64,000 bases of DNA from assembly GCF_031877795.1 (NCBI RefSeq), contig NC_133971.1, positions 47,130,892-47,194,891 of the forward strand, in the 5' to 3' direction. Origin of the DNA: Strix aluco. Lineage: Eukaryota > Chordata > Aves > Strigiformes > Strigidae. The translations under genes and the position numbers were made by a program. Below are positions 12,994 through 25,700 of this stretch, one piece after another (position 1 is the stretch's first letter; each line of letters opens with the position of its first letter). The notes under the pieces are model-generated. The model saw only the letters and a list, made by a program, of their open reading frames with translations. It was not told the origin of the DNA and ran no database searches.

Positions 12994-15900
12994 GAAGTGC
13001 AAGGTATCTTTATCTTTCCAAAGCATGAGAAACATCTTTCTTCATTCAATGAAGTTAATCTGAGTCACCCTGAAAATCAAGGATACACTACTCAGTATTA
13101 ATCATTCCAGAATTTTGCTGGACATACCTTGGAGTGAGTGCTCTCAGGAAAATTAAGAAGCCATACATTTCCACCGTAATAGAATAGGAGCTAAGAAGAC
13201 TGGAAACAGAGACTGTATGACAGGCTGCTGACATCTGAATGCATAGAGGATGTGCAGAATTTGAAAGTGAATTATAATAAACACACTTTGCTTTTTCAAT
13301 CTTTAGATAACATGTAACAACTTTCACATCTGATAACGTTACTATGTAATTCCTTTTAGATTCAGCTTTCATTTTCCTAAAGCAGATCCTAACTGCAGCA
13401 TGCAGTAATCTAAATTGCTTGTTCATATTTAGGGCATTATTTTAATATTGCTTTACTTCATTACAGGAAAACATACATCACAGGCATTTATTTCCATTTT
13501 AGAAGAGACAGAAGACTTTTTCTTCCCCATGAATAATTCACAGAAAGCCTACATCACTGCATCTGACTTCAAAAGAACAGAAACTGACTCTTTATGACAG
13601 GGATATATGAACTGGGTAAATGCCCAAGCCATTGCTCAAAGCATGCCTGTAGCAGTATCATTGCTTCTTTCTAGATAGGCATACTAAGCTGAAGCAATGA
13701 CTTTTCTGTTTTCCTAGTTAAACTCAACGGAGTTAAAGTCAAAGTCAAAAGAAAAACTAATATTTGGATTCATTATGCATTAGAGGCATCTTTCTTTGTT
13801 GGATAAGTACAGATTTTAGTGCTATAGGCTATTGTCTTATAAAAGGTTTACAACAAACCAAGAACCTAACATTTTTAAAAGGAATCCTGAAAGACTAAGA
13901 AAAACAAATGCATGTACTCACAAACACTTACAATGTTTACTAATTTGCAGTAATTTACAGTTCTCTCTCTGATACCTTGAAACCAAAGCATGAGACAACC
14001 TGAATCACATAACTAGATCTTTCCAATGGAAAACACATCACTTAAGAGGGCTCCTTTGAGCAGAGGTTCATCTTTGCAGTGAAAGCACACCATTCAAAAG
14101 GGTCCCACAGTGAGGATTTATGAAAACTTCTAACAGTGCACTTCCATGTCACTTTTTGCTCTCTCCTTCTGCTTCAGACTTCTTACTCTGCTCCTTGGCT
14201 AAATGACTGAGTTTTGTTCTGTACAAAGTTCTGTGTACAAGTGGTAACTTCCAAAACCAGTATGGCATTTACTACTGTACGATGTAACAAGTCTTTTCAC
14301 CTTCCTTAGGTGGCTCAACTGTTAGCAATTCTCAGTTATATTACTAATTGTTTGCCTGTGAACTGTTTTCCTTTTTTACTTTTTTACTTATTTCTACTTT
14401 TTTTACATTAAGTTTTTTATGTTAAATACACGTATACCTGAAAATGAGATTGAGTTTTAAAAATCACTACATATGTGATTTAAGAAAAAAAAGCCTAAAC
14501 AGCATCAAAATTTAGAAGGTATGTACAGAAAAGCAGTACATAAAGAAAAAAAGAATTACACATTCACTTAAAATCACAGAAACACTGTTTCAGTCACTAA
14601 AGGGATAAAATATTTTTATCTTCTCAGATCCTGGAACCTGGTTCCCTTTATTGGGTCTGAATATACAAATTAGGTGATTTTGTGAACATACTTCAAAAAC
14701 CATTCTTTGGATATATTTTGAAGAGAGATGAGTGTATGTTTCCTCCAAGGATGAAGAAGCAAAAGAACTTCTTTTTTTTTCCTAGTATCTTGTTCACCAA
14801 GTTGCTGTTTGAAAACATAGTTCAGTATGCTGACATTTTGTCATATTCCTAATTCATATCAAACTGCTGAACTCTCACAGAGAGCCTCATTTCAATCTAC
14901 CTTGGAATGGGTAGCTTTTTTTAAGAAAAAATTGCTAATAGTAATACAATTAATCAGTGAGTAATACAACAATCATTTGCCCTAACCAAATATTCCCTTT
15001 TAAAAAAACACATACTATATCTACCAGTTATCACTGCTCATTTATCATTAACCATCAGAATAAATCATACGTAGGTCATGTTAAGCAGTACATGCTATTG
15101 TAATTATTAGTATTACCTAACTGAAAGTAATAAACTCAACTTGCTACCATGTTAGCAATATATCATTAACTTGAGCCACTGCAGAATTTTGCTACATACC
15201 CATCAACTGAAGAGGTTTGGAAATATTCACATGTTCAATCTTTTAAAATTTTGATAACATAACAGATGAAAATAATGTATTTGAAATGAAAAGGAGAGCA
15301 AGCTTTTGTTTCAAAGATCAGTGTTGAGGGAATAAAGGCTATATAGAAAGGTGTTAAAATATGTTAGGCTTAGGTGACCAGAACAACCTGGGGGCAGAGA
15401 GAATCAAGAAAAGTCATGATTCACTTAAACTACAATGACTTCACTGAAGATGTGGAGAACAAACATTAGAAGAAGGAGTCTCATGTTACAGTAAAAAATA
15501 CTTACACAGAAGCTGAAGTAATTCTGTTAATTCAAGTAACATTTGCTGAAAAGATGCTCCTAGTTTTTTGTTATAGGATTACTAAATTTGTCATTCTATT
15601 CCAATGAAATATTTATTGTAGTAATTTGAAGACACTTCTCTGCTTGTAAGATATAACTTTTTAGACTACTTAATCAAGCAAAATACCAATTTCATAAAAT
15701 AAGAATACAAGGAAAAGATATTCTTTTCCACCACTTGGTTCTCCACCATTCCCTCTCTCCCATGCTATGCCACTCTTAGTAAAAAGACAACAGTTAAGGA
15801 AAGGAATAAACAAATATATGCTTTATTATAATGCACAAATTACCAATATAACTAGAATTTCAACCAATTCACTGAAAAAAAGGGAGAAAGACACATTTGT

Positions 15901-18664
15901 GCAGGTCTTTGGTTCTCTTGTTAGAGTGGAATATGTGCAAAAGTGATCAGCACAAGTTTTCAGATACTGTTCATCAGTCAAATTAAGCAAATCTCAGCAG
16001 GCACAGAGAAACAAGCAATGCTGCTGCCTACTATCTTGCTATTACCTCTTTGTACTCCCATCTGCTATTGCACCAGTATTATAGAAATTAATCACTTTAT
16101 CCTTACAGGCAGCCTCTGAAGCAAAGACTAGGAGTATTACAAATATGCTCTCTCTATCTCAGTTTCACCTGACTTCACATGGTTCTCCATGTTTTTCTGA
16201 AGCAAAACTATCAGAACACTGTGACTTGCCTGAATCAGAAACTGAACTCTCAGGTCCTGGATCTCTGCTATGGCACCAGACTGGGGTGTTTTTTCCTGGA
16301 AAACAGGGCTTTCTCCACAGACCACTTACAGTGAAGATTCCTAATGGCTTCAAAATGTTTTGAAATAAGGCTCAAAATCCATATGTGAGCTCCTGAAGGC
16401 AGAACTACGGCACAGAATAACACATGTACAGAAACTACTGCACTAAGTGTGGAAGAAGAGATCATGGGAAGGATATGAAAATAAACAGCATAGCTAGTTC
16501 CATCTAATTATGTGCAAAGCATCCCTCATTAAGAAATCCCAGTAATGAAAGTATTACAAACAACAAATCTCAGTGTTCATATTTAATTTAAAAATGGGTA
16601 AGTGTCCCATTTAAGAAAGGATTAGGATGCTTATGTCCTTTCATCTTTCTTCAACCTTACACAGAAAACATTTCAAATCCTAAAATACAGATTTTAGGGG
16701 AGGGCAGGAGGCAAAGAGGTACTTCACAACATTGCCACTACAGAAAAACTGGAAACAGATGGATCTTATACACTGGTTTGAAGTGATCACATTGATTATC
16801 AACTAGTTGCATGATTAACTGCCCGACTTAGAAGAGCAGGGTATTATCAGCCATCTATTTCATTTAATAGATGCACATTTTAGAAGGAATAACATGCTTG
16901 GTATCTTTCTGCTAGACTTGTTAAAATGGCCTTAAAGTTTATTTTTTTGACTGAAATATAAGAAAACATTACTGAAGCATTTACATGGCCCATTAACCTG
17001 CCTCACTGGACTTTCCACGCTCTTTTATAGTATTATGGCATGAAAATACGGCAGCTCCAACCAGAACCACTTTCTTTTCAGCACACTCCATTTTTTCAGC
17101 AAGCTGCAAAGACTCTTTCAAAGTCAGATCCTCCTGAAACTGTATCATTAAACATCCAGTCTCTGACATATCCACACTTTGCACTTAGCTTATAAAATGT
17201 TAACTATTATATATGTTTTGAACAGATACTTCCAACTCAAAGACAATTGAATAATATAATAAATAATGAGTACAATTCTCCTCTAGGATTTATTAAGTTC
17301 AAGTGTGCTAGCATACACAATTAAAAAACATAATTAAAATTACTTACGTATTTCCTAAATTCAATGCATAGAGTGACCCCTACTGGTCTGTTAGGCACCC
17401 CAGCAAAGACACAAACTGAAAAAACCATCACTCCAACGAGTGAACCTGAGCTAACTTACATGGACAATCATCAGATAAAGAGCATGCATACCTTATTCAA
17501 GTTATGGAATGACTAATACTAATAACTCAGTAGAGGCAAAAATACTCCAGTGCTTTCTAGGGACTTTTAAACATTCATTCTTCTTGTTATTATAAATAAC
17601 AAAATAATCAAGTGAATGGCTTGTAAAGGATGCTTATCACACACCAGTATCTGAGAGCCACATTGTTATGAAGAGTTTCAATTTTTTCCAAAAATTTTCT
17701 TAAAAAACACCCAGGAGAAACCAACTTCAGTCTACTAGAGGTTTTAAAGGAGACAAAATGTGTACTTCCTTTACATTCCCAATTAAACATGAGTAGCACT
17801 TAACAACAATAAGCCCCCATGAATCAGACTGTGCTTACTACTCTTTTTTATTTTCTACATAAAAAGCAAGGTTACAAAAGTATCTAATTATTTGTCTAAA
17901 TATGGTCTGCTTTAACACACAACTAACTAATAAGCCAGGTAACCAATAATGTGCTCTATAATACACAAACTTTATCACCTAATACACAATTTCATCAATA
18001 GTAGCTGGGACCTGGAGGCAGATCCTGGACCTCGGAGCTTCTCAGTGGTCACCAGCAGGCTGGCCTGTGCCCTGTCTCTTACTTCTGACCACTAGTCAAA
18101 GCTGTTGAAGCAAACAATTACAGCCAAAAGTTATTTTTAAAATGCACTCAACCAGCTCTAACTTAGAACACAGAATCCCTAGAGCCTTCAACAGAAACTC
18201 AACATTTTATAGAGATTTTATTTTTGGGAGCCATATTTAAATATTTACAATGTTACACAAAGGAGAATAAAAGAAAAAATGACATGCTATAAAACATTTA
18301 AGCAGTTTGTAACTGGGCGCTTTTTTTCCACAACTATACAGTGAACTTTGCTATTGTTTTCACTGAAATACTGAGTACTATAACATTCACTGCAAAAGTA
18401 CAAATCTAGCCATGTATTATGTCAAAAAATACAACAAAAGAACACTGAGGTTAAAAGTCAAGCACTCCAAAGTCAGGGAATTCAAGAAACAGTGCTGTCC
18501 ATGTATAACTTAATCAATCCCTTTGGGCTTAATGTCTCAAGAGATACTTAAAAACTTATTTCTCAAGATCTTGGCACTATTCAGTGAGCAAGAGTTCTAG
18601 CATTGTTGTGGTTGGTCTTGCTCATATTTGATCCCAGGACTTCTGAGTGCCATCTAAACACAGA
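12994..18664. other. Non-coding DNA, read as SNX24 intron 1
   Basis: AT-rich intronic sequence. A G+C-richer patch lies at about 18,000-18,090. Around 16,210-16,310 there is weak resemblance to an antisense MIR-type SINE core. No exon was recognised. Confidence 0.55.
16210..16310 (-). repeat. Possible ancient MIR-like SINE fragment
   Basis: The plus strand reads GTGACTTGCCTGA followed by GAACTCTCAGGTCC, in the order expected for the reverse complement of the MIR core (GTGACTTGCCC...GAACCCAGGTC). The match is short and judged by eye, so chance similarity is possible. Confidence 0.3.
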
Positions 18665-19493
18665 ACTGAACCAAACACCAAGCTGACTGATGCAGTTGAT
18701 TTGCTCAAAGGATGGGATGCCATCCAGAGAGACCCGGACAAGCTCAAGAAGTGGGCCCATGTGAACCTCATGAGGTTCAACAAGGCCAAGTGCAAGGTCC
18801 TGCACATGGCTTGGGGCCATCCCTGGTATCCATACAGGCTGGGCTATGAGTGGATTGAGAGCAGCCCTGTGGAGAAGAACTTGGGGGTACTGGTGGATGA
18901 AAAGCTGTGCATGAGCCAGCAGAGTGTGCTCGCAGCCCAGAAAGCCAACCGTGTCCTGGGCTGCTTCAAGAGAAGTGTGGCCAGCAGGTCGAGGGAGGGG
19001 ATTCTCCCCCTCTACTCCACTCTCATGAGACCCCACCTGGAGTACTGTGCCCAGTGCTTGGGGTCCTCAGTACAAGAAAGACATGGACCTGCTGGATCAG
19101 ATCCAGAGGAGGGCCATGAAAATGATCAGAGGACTGGGAACACCTCTGCTGAGAAGAATGACTGAAAGAACTGGATTGTTCAACCTGGAGAAGAGAAGGC
19201 TCCAGAGAGACCTTACTGCAGCCTTTCAGTACTTAAAGGGGGCTTATAAGAAAGATGGGGACAAACGTTTTAGCAGGGCCTGTTGCGACAGGACCAGGGG
19301 CAACAGTTTTAAACTAAAAGAAGGTAGATTGAGATTGGACAGAGGGAAGAATTTTTTTAATGATGAGGGTGGTGAGACACTGGAACAGGTCAGCGGAACA
19401 ATCTAGAGAAAGATGTCCCTGTCTATGGCAGGGGGTTGGACTAGATGATTTTTAAACATCCCTTACAACTCAAACCATTCTATGATTCTACGA
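18665..19493 (+). mobile_element. CR1 LINE fragment, 5'-truncated, with 3' tail
   Basis: Encodes the C-terminal part of the CR1 reverse-transcriptase ORF, starting at NTKLTDAVDLLKGWDAIQRD and running through SVASRSREGILPLYSTLMRP. A frameshift near 19,050-19,130 moves the frame to MKMIRGLGTPLLRR and LEKRRLQRDLTAAFQYLKGA. It ends with CR1-type octamers (CATTCTATGATTCTACGA). Upstream RT motifs are absent, so it was truncated on insertion. It is a dead copy of the same subfamily as the 35-38 kb element, which lies in the opposite orientation. Confidence 0.93.
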
Positions 19494-21202
19494 AAGGGGT
19501 CTCCTTATGTTTCCAAGCTGTCTACACCAAGAGAAGGGCCCTAAGCTTATTAGAAACCCTGATTCCCTCTCTATGGTAGTAGAAAGAAACGAAACGCCAA
19601 AGCTGTTGCCAAGCCAGCTTCAGTATCAGACATACTACTACATCAATAGGCTGCTCTGATCAAACTACAGTTTTTTATCAGCATTAGTTTCAAAGCCCTG
19701 ATCTCTGTACAGCAGTGCAAAGTCATGCTGTCACTGCATGTGTTAAGAGAATATTTGGCTGACTTGGGGATTTCCACACTCAGCTTCTTCTCAGAGTGTG
19801 CTTTCATGGCACTTGTCTATTCTGCCCCCTGCTAGTGGCTGGGCAGCCCATGCACACACCGAGCTCTCAGGTTAAAACCACCGTGAGTACATTAGTCAGT
19901 AATCAAAGTTAAATATTTTGTCTCCAGTGTTTGAGTGATCCAGCACTGAGGCCTCCAAAAGGCTGACAGTCAATGGATGTCAGCCATCAGACAGGTTATC
20001 TGGCTACTAACTTGCCTTCCCTGGGGAATGATAAATTAGTCCCCAATGCTCTTCTGCAAGTCTGCACATAATTTGTAAATGTAATCATGTTTTACTATCT
20101 ACAAACCAGAAATTAAGAATTGTTGCAATGCAGGAGGTAAAAACAGGATGTAACTGGGGACAGAATAAACGTTGACTTGTGTTGCCTGCTTATCACACTG
20201 TCTATCATAACCTCATCCTGCTACTTTAAGAAATACAGAAATTGTCTGCCTGAGACATGAGGAATAAAAATTTTTCACTGTAATCATGTATCTTGTTAGT
20301 GATCATGATTCTTGCATACTACGGATTTTTACATCAGTTAGCATCAAACATCCTGCTAATGTCAAGGACAGCAGTGAAATACAAGGTGTTTACATTTCGT
20401 GTTGAGGACAGAGGCACATCACCATACTGGTGTACACCCGATATTTTGCACCAAGCCTTCTCTTGCACGAGCTGTAGAAGATTCTTTGATCATTTCCTTG
20501 GCATTAACGGCAAAAAGCTGTATCTTAACATGAGCAGTAAATTAATTACTTATGTCAAGAATTAAGTGAAACTAAACTATCTGTGGATGTCTGTGGCTAA
20601 GAGGACCAAAAGAGTGCTAGAGTGGCAGGTGGCAGTACAATAGTACTGCCTCACTCTGTTTGCAACTTCTCCAAAGTACCCAGTCTGTGATGCAAGGGAG
20701 CACATCAGTGCCCTACAGAAAGCACGTAGGAACAAACACAAAACTTCTCTGAGAGTCATCACATAATGCCTCATGCATCAGGGCAGAGACAAGGTCTGCA
20801 TCTGCATTACTGGTGAACATGCAAGAAACATCAGGAAAAGGAGATGACACTGATATTTGAGCACTGAAGCACACACTGACAAGCAGCAGCTCATCCCACA
20901 AAGTTACACATATGTGCCTAATTCATTAACTAAATGCAACATTAGGTCATACCTACAGTTTCTGCATAAAAAGGTATGTAATTTGGCAACGATGGTTGCC
21001 CTAAAAATCCCCCTGAAATACTATTTTAAAAAATAAAATTCTCTGATCGGTTCCTGAAAATATTTGGGAGTAGGTGGCAAAAACTGCTTGGTCTTTGCTC
21101 TGTTATGTCTGTCATTAGTAAACCTGAAGAGCCTTCTAACTTTCCAAACTTGCATAATCTACCTTTGTGCCTCTTCAGATGAGACGGGATTGAGGTGCAA
21201 CA
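19494..21202. other. Non-coding DNA between two CR1 copies
   Basis: Intronic sequence with no recognisable gene or repeat. Confidence 0.6.
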
Positions 21203-22750
21203 CATCATCACAGAATCATCACAGAATCATCAAGGTTGGAAAAGACCTTGAAGATCATCTAGTCCAACCATTAACACTGACCATTCTCAACTACACCATA
21301 TCCCTCAGCGCTATGTCAACCTGACTCTTAAACACCTCCAGGGATGGGGACTCCATCACCTCCCTGTGCAGCCCCTTCTGGAAGGAAATGCTTCCTAATA
21401 TCCAGTCTAAACCTTCCCTGGTGCAACTTGAGGCCATTCCCTCTTGTCCTATCCCTTGTTACTTGATTAAAGAGACTCATCCCCAGCTCTCTGCAACCTC
21501 CTTTCAGGCAGTGGTAGAGGGCGATGAGGTCTCCCCTCAGCCTCCTCTTCTCCAGACTAAACAACCCCAGTTCCTTCAGCCGCTCCTCGTACGACCTGTG
21601 CTCCAGACCCTTCACCAGCTTCGTGGCCCTTCTTTAGACATGCTTGAGTAATTCAATGTCCTTTTTGTAGTGAGGGGCCCAAAACTGAACACAGTCATCG
21701 AGGTGCGGCCTCCCCAGTGCCGAGTCCAGGGGCAAGATCCCTTCCCTGTCCCTGCTGGCCACGCTATTTCTGATCCAAGCCAGGATACCATTGGCCTTCT
21801 TGGCCACCTGGGCACACTGCTGGCTCCTGTTCAGCCGGCTGTCAATCAACACCCCCAGGTCCCTCTCTGACTGGCAGCTCTCCAGCCACTCCTCCCCAAG
21901 CCTGTAGCGCTGCTGGGGGTTGTTGTGGCCCAAGTGCAGCACCCGGCATTTGGCCTTATTGAAACTCCTACAGTTGGCCTCAGCCCATCGCTCCAGCCTG
22001 TCCAGGTCTCTCTGCAGAGCCTCCCTACCCTCGAGCAGATCAACACTCCCACCCAACTTGGTGTCATCTGCAACCTTAGTGAGGGTGCACTTGATCCCCT
22101 CGTCTAGATCATCAATAAAAATGTTAAACAGGATTGGTCCCAAAACCAAGCCCTGGGGGACATCACTTGTGACCGGCTGCCAACTGGATTTAACTCCGTT
22201 CACCACAACTCTTTGGGCCCGGCCATCCAGCCAGTTTTTTACCCAGCAAAGCGTGTGCCCATCCAAGCCTCGAGCAGCCAGCTTTGCCAGGAGAATGCTG
22301 TGGGAAACGGTGTCAAAGGCCTTACTGAAGTCAAGGTAGACAACATCCACAGCCTTTCCCTCATCCAATAAGCAGGTCACCCTGTCATAGAAGGACATCA
22401 GGTTTGTCAGCAGGACCTGCCTTTCATAAACCCATGCTGACTGGGCCTGATCATCTGGTTGTCCCGCATGTGTTGTGTGATGGTACTCAGGATGAGCTGT
22501 TCCATCAGCTTCCCAGGCACCGAAGTCAAGCTGACAGGCCTGTAATTTCCTGGATCATCCTTCCAACCCTTCTTATATATGGGCGTCACATTGGCCAATT
22601 TCCAATCTGTGGGGACCTCCCCGGTCAGCCAGGACTGCTGGTAAATGATGGAAAGTGGCTTGGCGAGCACCCCAGCCAGCTCCTTCAGCACCCTCGGGTG
22701 TATGCCATCCGGTCCCATGGAGTTGTGTATGTCTATGTGATGCAGTAGTG
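21203..22750 (-). mobile_element. CR1 LINE, about 1.5 kb, reverse-transcriptase part
   Basis: Minus-strand CR1 encoding [40 protein letters not shown], then after a frame break [40 protein letters not shown] and a catalytic box reading VADD where FADD or YADD is usual. The rest of the RT/C-terminal region follows in another frame. The 3' end at 21,203 carries ATTCTGTG-type octamers. The 5' end is truncated just before the KSMGPDG-like segment, near 22,740-22,760. It is the most complete RT reading in the window but is broken by frameshifts. Confidence 0.94.
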
Positions 22751-25700
22751 CTCTTCAGGTGTTAATTCTGGGAATAGCTCCTGCAAGGCTTTCCCCTTCC
22801 ATAAAAATGTGCTTGGCTCTTTTTTTAATAAACAGATGAGGACAAACAGCTGGACTGGGGTTGGAGACCCAGAGCTCTGAGCAGGTCTCCTGTCACTCCT
22901 GCCCCTGGGCTGCTTTCTGCTTCACACTCAGCCACCAACCTAGCCACCTCTTAATAAGCTACTCTTCTAGCAATTCAAACATTCAGAAAGCTTTAATTTT
23001 ATGGCAGATATTATACACAGTAAGAAGTGTACTGAGGTAAGTGTGGCACTGAACTTTTGCAGTTTCTTGACTAGCTTATAGAGAAATGTTGTCCCTAATG
23101 TTCTGCACCTCTCCTCATTACTATATACATTCACAGTTATCAAAACAGATACAGGTGGTCCAATTCTTAAGTACTAAACAAGGTGCATACTCAACACAAA
23201 TGCTTTACTGAATAATATTAGCAGTGTTTAAATAAAGGAAAAAAAAATCTGATATGACAAGTCCACGTCAAGCACTGCTGTCATCTCATAATTTAAAGCT
23301 GAGAGCAGAAGAGATTGGTTACCTTGCAAAAGGCTCTCTTGAGCAAACTAACAAATGATGTTTCTTATCCTGCATGCAGAGACAGAGATGGAGAAGCTCA
23401 TGATTGTTTCAGCAACTGTTCCACTATGAGAACAGAGCTACTTTAGGTGAACTCTCAAGAGTTTCAGATAGCCACAGAATTTATAAGTAATAAGAGGTTA
23501 GGGTATGGATACAGGTAAAATTTTTGAAATAATGCAGAGGATAATTGCCAAGTGTCAAGGGAGTCTCACAAAAAGAAGCCTGAGGAAGACTTTGCTGGGA
23601 GATGGCCAGTCAGAACATCCACACAATTGCTTACATGGGTTTTCTACATATTAAGTCCCAGTACTGAAAGACCTCAGGTCTATTCTGGCTCTATTTCTGG
23701 GAGTTATATGCCCCACCCTGCTGTCTCCAGGCAGGACCAACTACTTACTTCTGGTAGAAACAGTTAAGCCTCATACAGATGGCGTTTCCATACCCTACTC
23801 CTAAAGGGTGTTCTGGTGCTGCAGTATCTTTATTATTCAGCACCATTTCGTAATTAGTCTTTCTCACTTCTGGTGAATAGGACACGAAATTGCACAGCAT
23901 AGGACCATGGCACCTCCAAAACACAGACTGACGGCCTCTCTTCTTTTTTCAGCAGCCTTTTATGTTACTGAAGATTGTCAAGTTCCTGCTCAGTGTTTTC
24001 TTTCTGATCTTAACAGACCCTGGTGTATTTCATTCTTCACACTGATCAGAGGTCCAGAAAAAAAGTGTAACATGTCATATTTTCTCCTACACTGCCTTCT
24101 CCTGTGAACACTTCCATACACTCACATGTTTCTTAGAATGCAGTACCTAAAATAGGATATGGTACTCCATGCTTAGTCTACACTCCTCATCATTGACCTC
24201 TTTTTCATATTCATTTTTTGAAACCCCAACATGCATTTGCCTTTTCTGCAACAGCATGACATCAGTGACATGATCATCTTGCGATGCACGATAAGCCCAA
24301 GATCCTTTCAGGAATATCTGTTACTTGATCTGTTGGATCTTACTCTGTGCTAGTGATTATTTTTGATAAACACGGCACTTGGGACCAGTTCCTAATGAAT
24401 TAGTACCCCATTTTCCTTTCTTAAATAATCTTTCCAATTCAACAAAATTATTTTTAATTCTGGTCTTGTTTTCCAGCACATTCACAGTCACTTCCACCTT
24501 GGTGTTGATAGCAAATTTAAATAAGGACACTCTTATTCCATCCAGGTCATTAAAATATCAACTCATACAGGACTTCAAAGTGACGCCTCTGCAATACAAC
24601 TCAATATATCCTTCCATTGCATGTGCTTCTGTGGACCTGCATACACATATGTAAAAACAAATGTGTGTTCATGCATGTCTATGTTCTGCCCCTATCTGAA
24701 TATAAGGAGGTTACACTGACCACAGTACTTTGTTGGTTTTAATGTTTGCTTAGTGGCACCTGATTTAGATTGCCTTCAGTAGAAATAAAACTTGTGTTAA
24801 CACCACGCTGGATTCACCTAACTTGTACTTTCCACAACCAACCACATTTTTAAACTAGAAAATAAGGCAGCATTGTTTTACTGATGCACAAATAACATAC
24901 ACATAAGCTAGCACATCACAAAAATCCACATTGTGATAGAAGTCATCCTATAAAAAACTTCATCAAGATATAAAAGCAAACATACTTTTAAAAGTTGGTC
25001 TACATGAAGCTTAAAAAGAAACTTTCCTTCTTTCTTTTTATGTGCAATATTGAACAGTGAGTTCTGATCCTAACCCAGAATTTCTCTGAGGAACTGTATA
25101 ACACAATAGTATTTTTCTGAATATATTTAGAACAGAAAAAGAAAAAATGCAGGCTCATTTAAAAATTCTGCTTAGCTGTGCAAAACTGCTACACAAATGT
25201 GGAAGCTACAGTAGGAAAGAAAGTGGCAAACTTGCTAGCGGGGTGCTCAGAGTTACACTGCTGTCAGAAATTCCCTAGGTAAAACTAAAAAGAAATAGAT
25301 TGTGTTCAAGCATTTTTATAAATTCCTCAGAGATACCATAAATATTAATAAGAACATATTTTAAAACAGTCTGTTAAATATTAAGGCATGTGCACATATG
25401 TTATACTAATGTAGAACAAATGAATAAAAATCTGTTCTTCCCACAGGATTCACTAAAATTTTTTTTTTTTTTTTGGCTCCCCAGAGAAATCCTTGCTAAC
25501 CCAAACTAACATGTCCAAAATAACAAGATTCAATGATCTGGCTGTTTTTAAGAAGAGATTACTGACATGGTTTTGAACGTTTCTTGGATGAAATCACTAA
25601 CATTAACACCTTCACATTAATCAATTGGTGTCAGCAGAATTCTGGAGAGCTATGCTGCAGGCTCCAACACCAAAGTAGTAATCAATTAAGGAAGTCAGCT

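Noticed and set aside
13088..13426. 112-codon minus-strand ORF
   Set aside because: No recognisable domain, no supporting splice or promoter signals, in AT-rich intronic DNA where ORFs of this length occur by chance.
21920..22339. Plus-strand ORFs opposite the CR1 at 21.2-22.7 kb
   Set aside because: They are antisense shadows of the CR1 reverse-transcriptase frame and have no similarity of their own.
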